Source: Cytophagaceae bacterium
GTDB taxonomy: Bacteria > Bacteroidota > Bacteroidia > Cytophagales > Cytophagaceae
DNA length: 64,000 nt
NCBI GenBank assembly: GCA_025455005.1
Contig: JALONH010000002.1
Coordinates: forward strand, 124,001 to 188,000
Direction: 5' to 3'
Shown here piece after piece: positions 19,749-27,590 of the stretch; position 1 is the stretch's first letter, and each line of letters begins with the position of its first letter. The position numbers and the translations under genes were made by a program. The notes beneath the pieces were generated by a model. That model had not been told where the DNA came from. It ran no database searches and saw only the letters and a program-made list of their open reading frames with translations.

Positions 19749-19764
19749 TACACTATAATTTAGG

Positions 19765-20523
19765 ATGAAACTATTTTCATTATTTTCAGTTTTGGTTTTC
19801 TCTTCCGTTATCGCATGGGGACAGCCTAGTAAAGGAAGATGGGATGGACGATTGTTTTTGGGTTCAACTTTTACTCACGTTGACGATGCTTCTGAACTAC
19901 CCTCTTCAATTGATAAAAGCAGCGATGGATATACGCAAAGCGAAGGTTCAAAGGGGGCTTTAGCTTTAGGGATACAACGTAGATTTTCAATGAATGAATC
20001 TGTAGATTTTAGTGTTGGTTTGTCTTTGTCCCAACGTCAATTGTTTATTCGTAATACAGATGGGAATTATACCGGAGTTTCTAATTATAAATTAACCTAT
20101 TTACAGGTTCCAGTACTTTTTCATTATACCTTTAAAGAGTTCACTACAAATGCTCGATTTTATTTATACACAGGACCAGTTGTAGAGTTAAAGTTAAAAG
20201 AGTCTTTGGATGGAGGAGATGGAGCGCATTATTGGAATTTAGCTAACAATAATTTTAATTTAGATCCTACCAGAGGGAGAAACGGGTCGAATACTTCGAT
20301 GGATTTATTTCAATCCTTCGATTTTAGTTGGATGCTTTCCGGAGGAGTAAAATATTCGTTTTCAGATACGATAATAGGTTATGGGGGGATATTTGTCAAT
20401 CCTTCGTTTTTAAATTTAATAAATTCAAAACTTACTTTTGATGACTCCGATAAAACACCCGTAAATAAAGAGGTGTCCTTTAGAACAACTTTAGTAGGGT
20501 TGGATGTAGGGATTTTATTTTAA
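19765..20523 (+). CDS. Outer-membrane beta-barrel protein
   Basis: A 252-residue exported protein with signal peptide MKLFSLFSVLVFSSVIAWGQ. It has regularly spaced amphipathic strands (GALALGIQRRFSMNE, VDFSVGLSLSQRQLF, YLQVPVLFHYTF, FYLYTGPVVEL) and a C-terminal strand LVGLDVGILF ending in Phe. This resembles the porin-family OMP_b-brl_2 fold. Function unknown. Its stop codon shares TTAA with the convergent downstream gene. Confidence 0.8.
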   Translation: MKLFSLFSVLVFSSVIAWGQPSKGRWDGRLFLGSTFTHVDDASELPSSIDKSSDGYTQSEGSKGALALGIQRRFSMNESVDFSVGLSLSQRQLFIRNTDGNYTGVSNYKLTYLQVPVLFHYTFKEFTTNARFYLYTGPVVELKLKESLDGGDGAHYWNLANNNFNLDPTRGRNGSNTSMDLFQSFDFSWMLSGGVKYSFSDTIIGYGGIFVNPSFLNLINSKLTFDDSDKTPVNKEVSFRTTLVGLDVGILF

Positions 20524-21215
20524 CCACCGGCAGCTTCTCTATGAAATTGCTTTATGGGTATGTATATTTTAAAAACGGATTGAAGTAAATTATCCTTTTT
20601 GCTTCTGTTCCCCCATTCTGAAATATTATCGATATAATCAGAGGAAGGATGTAGAAAACCTATTTCACATCCTAATCCAAAACCATGTTTAGTAAAGTAG
20701 GCGCCACCTAATTTTAGAGGCAAACTTATGGTGAGAGGATTAAAGGTTTCGTTTTTTGCACGAGTTGAAAATTGATTGGTAAGGCTTTCTTTAAATTGAT
20801 CTCTTGGATTAAAACGTAAAGCTTGAATACCCGGGCTTACAAAGATTAGCCAGCGCTCATTTTTTAAAATATTTATTCTTAATTCATATCCCAAAGAAAA
20901 ATAATTTGTTGTGAAAAAAGTATTGGGGGTTGCAGAAGGATTATCTGTAACGCTATAATTGTTATTTTCTCCTTGTACAGATCCTATGTTAAGATGAAAG
21001 CACCCATTCATTCTGTGCTTCTTATTAAAAAGGAGGGATGCGTCAAATCCTCCTGACCAAGATTGATATCGGTCGCTTAAATCACCTTTGTAAGATGTGG
21101 CACTAATTCCCAGTGTTAAAAAAAGTCTATACTTTTCGTTTTGACTCCAACTAGTCAAAGGACTAACAGAAAGAAAAAAAAATAGCATGTAAACAATAAA
21201 TCGTCTGAAAATCAT
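20520..21215 (-). CDS. Predicted outer-membrane beta-barrel protein (DUF6089-like)
   Basis: A 231-residue protein with an N-terminal signal segment (IVYMLFFFLSVSPLTSWSQ). LGISATSYKGDLSDRY resembles the 'G.s.Y.GDL' opening of DUF6089-like OM proteins of Bacteroidota, and amphipathic strands follow. It is probably an OM barrel of unknown role. The tail HREAAGG is not the usual terminal aromatic, which is slightly odd for a BAM substrate. It lies 58 bp downstream of the transketolase genes on the same strand. Confidence 0.72.
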   Translation of the reverse strand: MIFRRFIVYMLFFFLSVSPLTSWSQNEKYRLFLTLGISATSYKGDLSDRYQSWSGGFDASLLFNKKHRMNGCFHLNIGSVQGENNNYSVTDNPSATPNTFFTTNYFSLGYELRINILKNERWLIFVSPGIQALRFNPRDQFKESLTNQFSTRAKNETFNPLTISLPLKLGGAYFTKHGFGLGCEIGFLHPSSDYIDNISEWGNRSKKDNLLQSVFKIYIPIKQFHREAAGG

Positions 21216-21273
21216 ACTTGTAGTATTGGTTTACATGCTATAGATTACATTAATAGTTAAAAGGTAAACGAAA

Positions 21274-22239
21274 TTATCGAGTTTTTCTTGCCAATACTTT
21301 TTTAACGGCAGCTACGATATGGTGGTCTTTTAATCCGTATTTTTCCATTAACTGGTCTGGAGTACCACTTTCGCCAAATGTATCTTGGACACCAACAAAT
21401 TCCATTGGAGTAGGTAATTGTGTGCTTAGTACATGTGCTACACTTTCTCCGAGTCCACCTAAGATATTATGTTCTTCACAAGTAACTACTGCTCCCGTTT
21501 TTTGGGCAGATGTTAGGATGGCTTCTTTATCGATAGGTTTAATCGTATGAATGTTTATTATTTCAGCATCAATACCTTCTTCAGCAAGTTTTTCTCCAGC
21601 AAGAATAGCTTCCCAAACCATATGGCCGGTTGCAATGATTGTAACATCTTTACCTTCATTTACCATCCATGCTTTCCCAATTACAAAAGGTTGATTGGCA
21701 TCTGTAAAAACCGGAACAGCCGGTCTGCCGAAACGTAAATATACCGGTCCTACATGTTCTGCTATAGCTATAGTGGCAGCTTTGGTTTGATTGTAATCAC
21801 AAGGATTAATAACTGTCATACCCGGTAGCATTTTCATTAAACCGATATCTTCTAAAATTTGATGCGTAGCTCCGTCTTCGCCTAGAGTTAAGCCGGCATG
21901 AGATGCACATACTTTTACATTTTTTTCAGAATACGCAACTGATTGGCGGATCTGGTCATATACACGACCGGTAGAAAAGTTTGCAAATGTAGAAGTAAAA
22001 GGTATTTTCCCACCTACTGTTAAACCTGCAGCTAAACCGATCATATTTGCTTCTGCAATTCCGGTCTGTATAAATCGTTCCGGATGGTTTTTTTTGAAAT
22101 CATCTAATTTTAGTGACCCTGTTAAGTCGGCACAAAGGGCAACTACGTTTGGGTTCTTTTTCCCTAATTCCGTCATTCCATCTCCAAAACCGGAACGCGT
22201 ATCTTTTTTTTCTGTATAGGTAAATTTTTTCATGTTCAA
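21274..22239 (-). CDS. Transketolase, C-terminal subunit
   Basis: Supplies the pyrimidine-binding and C-terminal domains of transketolase. It contains GIAEANMIGLAAGL (catalytic Glu that activates thiamine diphosphate), ASHAGLTLGEDGATHQ, and TCEEHNILGGLGESVA in the C-terminal domain. At 321 aa it corresponds to the second half of a classical 650-residue enzyme. The N-terminal subunit gene lies 16 bp upstream. Split transketolases are known in many bacteria, including Bacteroidota. A DXS-like enzyme is the alternative, but the lengths and partner fit transketolase. Confidence 0.92.
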   Translation of the reverse strand: MNMKKFTYTEKKDTRSGFGDGMTELGKKNPNVVALCADLTGSLKLDDFKKNHPERFIQTGIAEANMIGLAAGLTVGGKIPFTSTFANFSTGRVYDQIRQSVAYSEKNVKVCASHAGLTLGEDGATHQILEDIGLMKMLPGMTVINPCDYNQTKAATIAIAEHVGPVYLRFGRPAVPVFTDANQPFVIGKAWMVNEGKDVTIIATGHMVWEAILAGEKLAEEGIDAEIINIHTIKPIDKEAILTSAQKTGAVVTCEEHNILGGLGESVAHVLSTQLPTPMEFVGVQDTFGESGTPDQLMEKYGLKDHHIVAAVKKVLARKTR

Positions 22240-22255
22240 TCAAAAGAGTTAATAA

Positions 22256-23098
22256 TTAATAGTCGCCCAAAGTTTCTTCTAATTGAGCTAATGCTTTAGC
22301 CAGCTCTTCATCATTAGGTGCAACACCATGCCATTTATGAGAGCCCATCATATAATCAATCGGGTATCCCATTTCAGTTTTCATAACAATACAAGTAGGT
22401 TTGCCTGTTCCTTTATTTTTTTGAGCATGTAGAATAGCTTTTTCTAGTGATTCGAAATCATTGCCATTACATTCTAAAACATGCCAACCAAAAGCTTTGT
22501 ATTTATCACCAATGCTACCTAGGTTTAATACCTTAGAGACCGGGCCATCTATTTGCTGTCCGTTATCATCGACAAAAGCAATTAAGTTATCCAGTCCATT
22601 ATGTGGAGCAAACATTGCGGCTTCCCATACTTGTCCTTCTTGTTGTTCTCCGTCGCCCATTAGTACATATACAAATTGTGCGTCTTCGTTTAATCGTTTA
22701 GCAAGTGCAGTACCTGCGCCTACAGATAAGCCCTGACCTAAAGAACCGGTTGCTAAACGAACACCGGGTAAATGACTATGTGGAGTAGGGTGTCCTTGTA
22801 GTCTGGAATTTATTTTTCTATGTGTGCTTAATTCTTTAACAGTAAAAAAACCTCTTCGAGCCAACGTACTATAAAGACCTGCTGATATATGGCCATTAGA
22901 TAAATAAAAGATATCTTCTCCTTTTCCATCCATTGAAAAATTGGTATCTACTTTCATTATTTTAAAGTAGAGTAGAACAAATAATTCTGTACATCCTAAG
23001 GCTCCGCCGGGGTGACCTCCTTTAGCGCCATGAACCATACGTACAATATCTCTACGAACTTGTGAGGCGACTTTTTTTAACTCTGTGTAATCTGACAT
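22256..23098 (-). CDS. Transketolase, N-terminal subunit
   Basis: Pyrophosphate-binding half of transketolase. AKGGHPGGALGCTELFVLLY opens the thiamine-diphosphate domain. YVLMGDGEQQEGQVWEAAMF followed by DDNGQQIDG is the GDG...N metal-diphosphate motif. The C-terminus has MGSHKWHGVAP. At 280 aa it must pair with the 321-aa partner to make a full active site. The start ATG 23098 is 11 bp below the Bcp stop, so it is in the same operon. Confidence 0.93.
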   Translation of the reverse strand: MSDYTELKKVASQVRRDIVRMVHGAKGGHPGGALGCTELFVLLYFKIMKVDTNFSMDGKGEDIFYLSNGHISAGLYSTLARRGFFTVKELSTHRKINSRLQGHPTPHSHLPGVRLATGSLGQGLSVGAGTALAKRLNEDAQFVYVLMGDGEQQEGQVWEAAMFAPHNGLDNLIAFVDDNGQQIDGPVSKVLNLGSIGDKYKAFGWHVLECNGNDFESLEKAILHAQKNKGTGKPTCIVMKTEMGYPIDYMMGSHKWHGVAPNDEELAKALAQLEETLGDY

Positions 23099-23109
23099 GT
23101 TATCGAAAT

Positions 23110-23562
23110 CTATTTATTAAGAAGTTGAGCGCTATGCTCTTTAGTATTTACTTTTTCAATTATATCGGAAATTATTCCATTTTCATTTATAACAAATGTT
23201 GTTCTAATGGTACCCATATATGTTTTACCATACATGCTTTTTTCTCCCCATACACCATAGGCCTTTTGGATAGATTGGTCTTCGTCTGCAATTAAGGAGA
23301 AAGGGAGTTCAAACTTTGTTTTAAATTTTAGATGGGATGATATAGAATCGGAACTAACTCCTAATATCGTAAATCCCTTTTTTTTGAATTGAGTTATATT
23401 ATCTCTAAGATTACATGCTTGAGCAGTACAACCCGGTGTATTATCTTTAGGGTAAAAATACAATACAAAAGATGTACCTTTAAGAGACTTCAACGAAAGG
23501 GTAGAGCCGTCTTCAATCATACCGGTAAAATCCGGAGCTTTATCACCTATTTTTAATTTCAT
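23110..23562 (-). CDS. bcp: Thiol peroxidase of the Bcp/PrxQ type
   Basis: Reduces hydroperoxides at a reactive cysteine. TPGCTAQACNLRD carries the peroxidatic Cys and a second Cys five residues on, as in atypical 2-Cys Bcp/PrxQ. KIGDKAPDFTG and FVLYFYPKDNTPGC are typical. The start is ATG 23562, overlapping the upstream M23 gene's stop as ATGA. An ATG at 23577 would only add MVKGI. 150 aa, cytoplasmic. Confidence 0.95.
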   Translation of the reverse strand: MKLKIGDKAPDFTGMIEDGSTLSLKSLKGTSFVLYFYPKDNTPGCTAQACNLRDNITQFKKKGFTILGVSSDSISSHLKFKTKFELPFSLIADEDQSIQKAYGVWGEKSMYGKTYMGTIRTTFVINENGIISDIIEKVNTKEHSAQLLNK

Positions 23563-25451
23563 AATTCCTTTGACCAACGAGTTGTATTACCTGCTTTATC
23601 TGTTATCTCCAAAATGAAAGTTCCTTTTAATAAGTCGTTTTTATCTAGAAATTCAGACCAAATTTTTCCTGTTTTGTGTTCGTAATGCATAAGAACCCAG
23701 TTGCCGTTTAGGGTAGCACGAATAACTCCTACACCGGAACCTACATCAAAGATATTAAAATTAATACGTTTATAAGTATGTGAGGTATAAGTTATCGAAG
23801 GGGCTTTGGTGTCAATGGCTACTTTGTATTTTCCTAAATACTTTAAGGAGTGATTTAGAGAATCTTGCGTCCATTCGCCTCCTTCATATTTACCGGTGGA
23901 AGATTGGTTAATATTATACAAATAGCACTTATTGGGCTTTAAGAGCGTGTCTTTGGGGCAGTAAATAACTCCTATTGGACCAAATATTGGAACTGTTGCA
24001 TTGTTGATTTCAAAGGTTTCTGTTCCATCCATTGGAATATGGTTTTTTACTCTTAGGTACAGCGTGTCGAATAACGTTGTATCGCTGAATTGCAATGTGA
24101 TATTTTCGTATTCTACCGTTCTTTTTCCTGGAGGTACCATACGAATAAAATCAAAAACTTCTTTATACGAATTGTTTCGAATAGAATCCGGAAGGCCTTT
24201 TCGCATATCATATAGATAAACCCCCATATTATTTTGCTTATATTTAAGAGGTAGGAGTATTGGCCCTTTTTCTTTTACATAAATAGTGCAATTGTCCAGT
24301 GTTGTAGGCGCAGTAATTTTTAAGGTATTTTCAAAAAGTTTAGAACCGGAAGTTATCGTATTGTTTGTTGTGATGACGGGTTTAGGATTTGCTCCATTGA
24401 TTGTACAGGAAAAGGTAGAATAGTTTCCGGACGCATCAAATATTTTAATTTCTATGTTATAATTTTTTCCTACTTCAATGAATATTCTACCCATCGAAGG
24501 GTTCATTAAATAGGAAGATAAATTATTTCCATCCGATACATAACACTTTTCAAACCGTTGACCTTTTAAAATCATAGTTTCATAATCTATATGTGCATTT
24601 ATATATCGATTTTCATAAAAGTGGAAGGATTCTAAATTGTGAAAGAATGTTTCTTTACCATTTACTTTTACTTCAATACAACTGATACCATAACTATTAT
24701 GTGTATCATTCATTCTATCGTGTGTACGAATTTCTAGGCCAAGCCAACCGTTAGCTGGTATGGGTTCTGTTATTTTATATTGGTTATTACCCAGAGGTGT
24801 AGGTGCGAATTCTTTACGCCCGAATTCATGTTGTATACGAGCGTCAATATCCAATGTGCGAATGGCTATTTTGTCAAAAACGGGCGCTAACTGGTCGACA
24901 ATTTCTGAAAACTGAAAGCGCATTGGATCCAATAAATGTTCCGATGGTGTTCTAATTTCCCAGTGTAAATGGGGGCCTCCACTGCTTCCCGTATTTCCGG
25001 AATACGCGATAATGTCACCTTTTTTAACTCTATAAAGTTGTGGAGTTAATAGGGTGTCGATTTCAAAGGATTGTAGGGCGTATTGTAATTGAAGGGCTAT
25101 GGAATGGATGGAAGTATTAAATCGATCTATATGTGCATACACAGAAGTTAATCCATTCGTATGTGTGATATACAAAGTTTTCCCATATCCGTATGTAGAA
25201 ACTCGTATTCTGGAAATATAACCATCAGCAGCACAATAAATGGGCAATCCAATTACACCACCGGTTTTAATATCCATACCTCCATGAAAGTGATTAGGGC
25301 GTAATTCCCCCATATTAGCAGAAAGGTAGTTTCGCTGTCCCGGATTAATTGGAAACATGAAATATCCCTTCGGATAAGACATAGATTGACCTAAACAATA
25401 AGGAATTATTGAGAGATAAAGGAATACGTAAAGGAATTTATTTAATGGCAC
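23559..25451 (-). CDS. M23 (LytM) family peptidase with long C-terminal region
   Basis: A 630-residue exported protein (signal peptide ending in PYCLGQ). The LytM domain is near the N-terminus: NHFHGGMDIKTGG (HxxxD zinc motif, about 52-64), IHRFNTS-type loop YAHIDRF, and GPHLHWEIRTP (HxH). The remaining ~400 residues are beta-rich and resemble Ig-like or carbohydrate-binding modules. Predicted to act on peptidoglycan cross-links or as a regulator of amidases. Its start overlaps the FAA hydrolase gene by 14 bp and its stop overlaps bcp by 4 bp, so it is translationally coupled on both sides. Confidence 0.92.
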   Translation of the reverse strand: MPLNKFLYVFLYLSIIPYCLGQSMSYPKGYFMFPINPGQRNYLSANMGELRPNHFHGGMDIKTGGVIGLPIYCAADGYISRIRVSTYGYGKTLYITHTNGLTSVYAHIDRFNTSIHSIALQLQYALQSFEIDTLLTPQLYRVKKGDIIAYSGNTGSSGGPHLHWEIRTPSEHLLDPMRFQFSEIVDQLAPVFDKIAIRTLDIDARIQHEFGRKEFAPTPLGNNQYKITEPIPANGWLGLEIRTHDRMNDTHNSYGISCIEVKVNGKETFFHNLESFHFYENRYINAHIDYETMILKGQRFEKCYVSDGNNLSSYLMNPSMGRIFIEVGKNYNIEIKIFDASGNYSTFSCTINGANPKPVITTNNTITSGSKLFENTLKITAPTTLDNCTIYVKEKGPILLPLKYKQNNMGVYLYDMRKGLPDSIRNNSYKEVFDFIRMVPPGKRTVEYENITLQFSDTTLFDTLYLRVKNHIPMDGTETFEINNATVPIFGPIGVIYCPKDTLLKPNKCYLYNINQSSTGKYEGGEWTQDSLNHSLKYLGKYKVAIDTKAPSITYTSHTYKRINFNIFDVGSGVGVIRATLNGNWVLMHYEHKTGKIWSEFLDKNDLLKGTFILEITDKAGNTTRWSKEL

Positions 25452-26049
25452 AAGTTAGAAGTTTTTGATTGTCTAAATAACCTTCCAATACATCACCCCT
25501 AGCTATGGAGCCGACACCAGCAGGGGTCCCAGTAAAAATTAAATCCCCTTTTTTTAATGTAATGAAGGTGGAAATATAATGAATTAAAGTAGGCACAGGG
25601 AACACCATATCAGCGGTGTTTCCTTGTTGTTTCCAAACATCGTTTTGCTTTAAACCAAAAGGTATAGACTGAATATTGGGCCAGTTTTTTTTAGATACGA
25701 ATTCAGAAATAGGTGCAGAGTGATTAAATCCTTTAGCTAGAGTCCACGGTAGTCCTTGAGCTTTTGCTTTATCTTGAAGATCGCGAGCCGTAAAATCAAT
25801 ACCAATACCTATTTCATCGTAGTAATTGTCGGCATATTTTTCAGATATAAATTTTCCTTCTTTAGAGATTTTAATTACCAATTCTATTTCATAGTGAATA
25901 TCCTTTGTGAAATCCGGGTAATAAAAGTCATCATTGTTTTTTAGTAATGCTGTATCCGGTTTCAGGAAGAGGATCGGCTCTGTTGGTATTGGATTATGGA
26001 GTTCGCCGGCATGTGCTTTATAATTTCTACCAACACCTATGATTTTCAT
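25438..26049 (-). CDS. Fumarylacetoacetate hydrolase family protein
   Basis: A 203-residue single FAH domain. Motifs include GVGRNYKAHAGEL, the metal site HYEIELVIKI (Glu pair), GIDFTARDLQDKAK, AKGFNHSAPISEF, and the C-terminal LIFTGTPAGVGSIARGD. Members act as acylpyruvases, oxaloacetate decarboxylases or ring-cleavage hydrolases. The short form suggests acylpyruvase or oxaloacetate tautomerase-like activity rather than true fumarylacetoacetase. It is the first gene of the run down to the transketolase genes. Confidence 0.92.
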   Translation of the reverse strand: MKIIGVGRNYKAHAGELHNPIPTEPILFLKPDTALLKNNDDFYYPDFTKDIHYEIELVIKISKEGKFISEKYADNYYDEIGIGIDFTARDLQDKAKAQGLPWTLAKGFNHSAPISEFVSKKNWPNIQSIPFGLKQNDVWKQQGNTADMVFPVPTLIHYISTFITLKKGDLIFTGTPAGVGSIARGDVLEGYLDNQKLLTCAIK

Positions 26050-26127
26050 ATAAACGATGTATTTCTATGGTTGACTAAAACTGCAGATGTTAATCTTATT
26101 GACAGTCTATTTAATTAGTAAAATTCT

Positions 26128-26135
26128 TATATTTG
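26128..26135 (+). promoter_or_regulatory. Candidate -7 element for the M48 lipoprotein gene
   Basis: TATATTTG matches TAnnTTTG exactly, 30 bp before the ATG at 26166. A TTG at 26099-26101 is 26 bp upstream, longer than usual spacing. Confidence 0.35.
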
Positions 26136-26165
26136 GCTGACAATAACCATAGTATGTGGATAAGT

Positions 26166-26972
26166 ATGAAAAAGTTTACATGGATTTTCTTAGCAGTTAC
26201 AGTATTAGTGATGGCTTGTCATAAAGTTGCCGTTACAAATAGAGCATCTTTAGCCTTAATGCCGAACTCAACATTAGCAGAAATGAGCGCTGCAGAATAC
26301 CAACAGGTAATTCAAAAAGGGCCGTTATCAACTGATGTTGCTAAAACCCAGATGGTCAAGACGGTTGGGGATAGGATTAAAACAGCCGTTGAGAAATATA
26401 TGACCGATAATGGTCGAAGTGAGGAATTGAAAAATTATGCTTGGGAATTCAATTTAATTAAAGACGATACTACCTTAAATGCCTGGTGTATGCCGGGGGG
26501 GAAAGTTGCGTTTTATACCGGTATACTTCCGGTTTGTAAAACAGAAGCAGGAGTTGCAGTAGTAATGGGGCATGAAATAGCGCACGCCATAGCAAATCAT
26601 GGTAATGAGCGTATGAGTCAGCAAATGATTGCACAATATGGAGCGTCGGCTTTAGATCTAGCTACATCACAAAAATCGTCACAAGCCAGAGGAATCTTTC
26701 AACAAATGTATGGAGTAGGAGCCCAAATTGGGGTTTTATTACCATTTAGTAGAAAGCAAGAATCAGAAGCTGATAAAATGGGTTTGGTTTTTATGGCTAT
26801 GGCCGGGTATGACCCTTCGGAAGCGGTAGCCTTTTGGGAGCGAATGGATGCGGCAACCGGTGGTGGTGCTCCACCTGAATTTATGTCCACACACCCTTCA
26901 AATGCAACACGTATCAGTGAATTAAAGGCCTATTTACCGGAAGCTATGAAGTATTATGCACCTACCAAATAA
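26166..26972 (+). CDS. M48 family metallopeptidase lipoprotein (LoiP/BepA-like)
   Basis: Periplasmic zinc protease for outer-membrane quality control. The start at ATG 26166 gives a lipoprotein signal sequence with Cys18 (VLVMAC). The HExxH motif is MGHEIAHAIANHG (His136 first). The third ligand lies in SRKQESEADKMGL. The C-terminus has the FMSTHPSNATRISEL motif of this family. 268 aa. A longer frame from a TTG at 26133 would hide the lipoprotein signal. This is a second M48 type, distinct from the Ste24-like gene at the left edge. Confidence 0.94.
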   Translation: MKKFTWIFLAVTVLVMACHKVAVTNRASLALMPNSTLAEMSAAEYQQVIQKGPLSTDVAKTQMVKTVGDRIKTAVEKYMTDNGRSEELKNYAWEFNLIKDDTTLNAWCMPGGKVAFYTGILPVCKTEAGVAVVMGHEIAHAIANHGNERMSQQMIAQYGASALDLATSQKSSQARGIFQQMYGVGAQIGVLLPFSRKQESEADKMGLVFMAMAGYDPSEAVAFWERMDAATGGGAPPEFMSTHPSNATRISELKAYLPEAMKYYAPTK

Positions 26973-27029
26973 TTCTTCATGGAACTTAACTGGCACAGTT
27001 TTGGTTTAACATATAATAAAAACAAGAAG

Positions 27030-27527
27030 ATGAAAGCATCCCTATTGGCCACCGTTATATCAGTGTTCGTATTAACGTCTTTTACAAAAGATAATAGAAC
27101 TGTTGCACCAAATTTTACTTTACAAAGTATGGAAGGAACGATGGTAAGTTTAAGTTCTTTCAAAGGAAAGGTGGTTTATATAGATGTATGGGCTACTTGG
27201 TGTCGACCTTGTTTGATGGAAATGCCTTACTCTAAAAAGTTGAAAGAAAGATTTACATCAACTGATAATATCGTTTTTTTATATGTTTCAATAGATAATG
27301 GAGATAATATCGCAGGATGGAAAGATATGGTTCAAAAGAAAGAAATTTCAGGGGTTCATTTAATATCAAGAGGAGGAATGGAAGAAAAATTACTGGAAAG
27401 ATATGGAATAGCTACTATTCCTAGGTTTATAATGATAGATAAACAAGGCAATATTGCTCAATACAATGCTACACCTCCTTCAGATCCGGCAACGTATGAA
27501 ACTTTAAAAAAGCTTCTCTCTGAATAA
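27030..27527 (+). CDS. TlpA-like periplasmic thioredoxin
   Basis: A 165-residue thioredoxin-fold protein with an N-terminal signal sequence (MKASLLATVISVFVLTSF). The redox site is WATWCRPC at about residues 54-61. APNFTLQSMEGTMVSLSSFKG is the TlpA/ResA-type opening, and the cis-Pro loop is GIATIPRFIMID. Expected role: reducing disulfides in the periplasm. The start ATG 27030 is preferred to 26979 because it begins the signal peptide. It lies 57 bp after the M48 lipoprotein and ends in a terminator at 27565-27590. Confidence 0.92.
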   Translation: MKASLLATVISVFVLTSFTKDNRTVAPNFTLQSMEGTMVSLSSFKGKVVYIDVWATWCRPCLMEMPYSKKLKERFTSTDNIVFLYVSIDNGDNIAGWKDMVQKKEISGVHLISRGGMEEKLLERYGIATIPRFIMIDKQGNIAQYNATPPSDPATYETLKKLLSE

Positions 27528-27564
27528 TATATACCTGTTAGTTCTTTAAAAGAATTAGTAAATT

Positions 27565-27590
27565 GCCTTCTTAAAACAGAAGGCTTTTTT
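27565..27590 (+). terminator. Intrinsic terminator touching the PBP1A start
   Basis: The 7-bp perfect stem GCCTTCT / AGAAGGC with a 6-nt loop is followed by six T. The next base (27591) is the A of the annotated PBP1A ATG. Confidence 0.88.
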
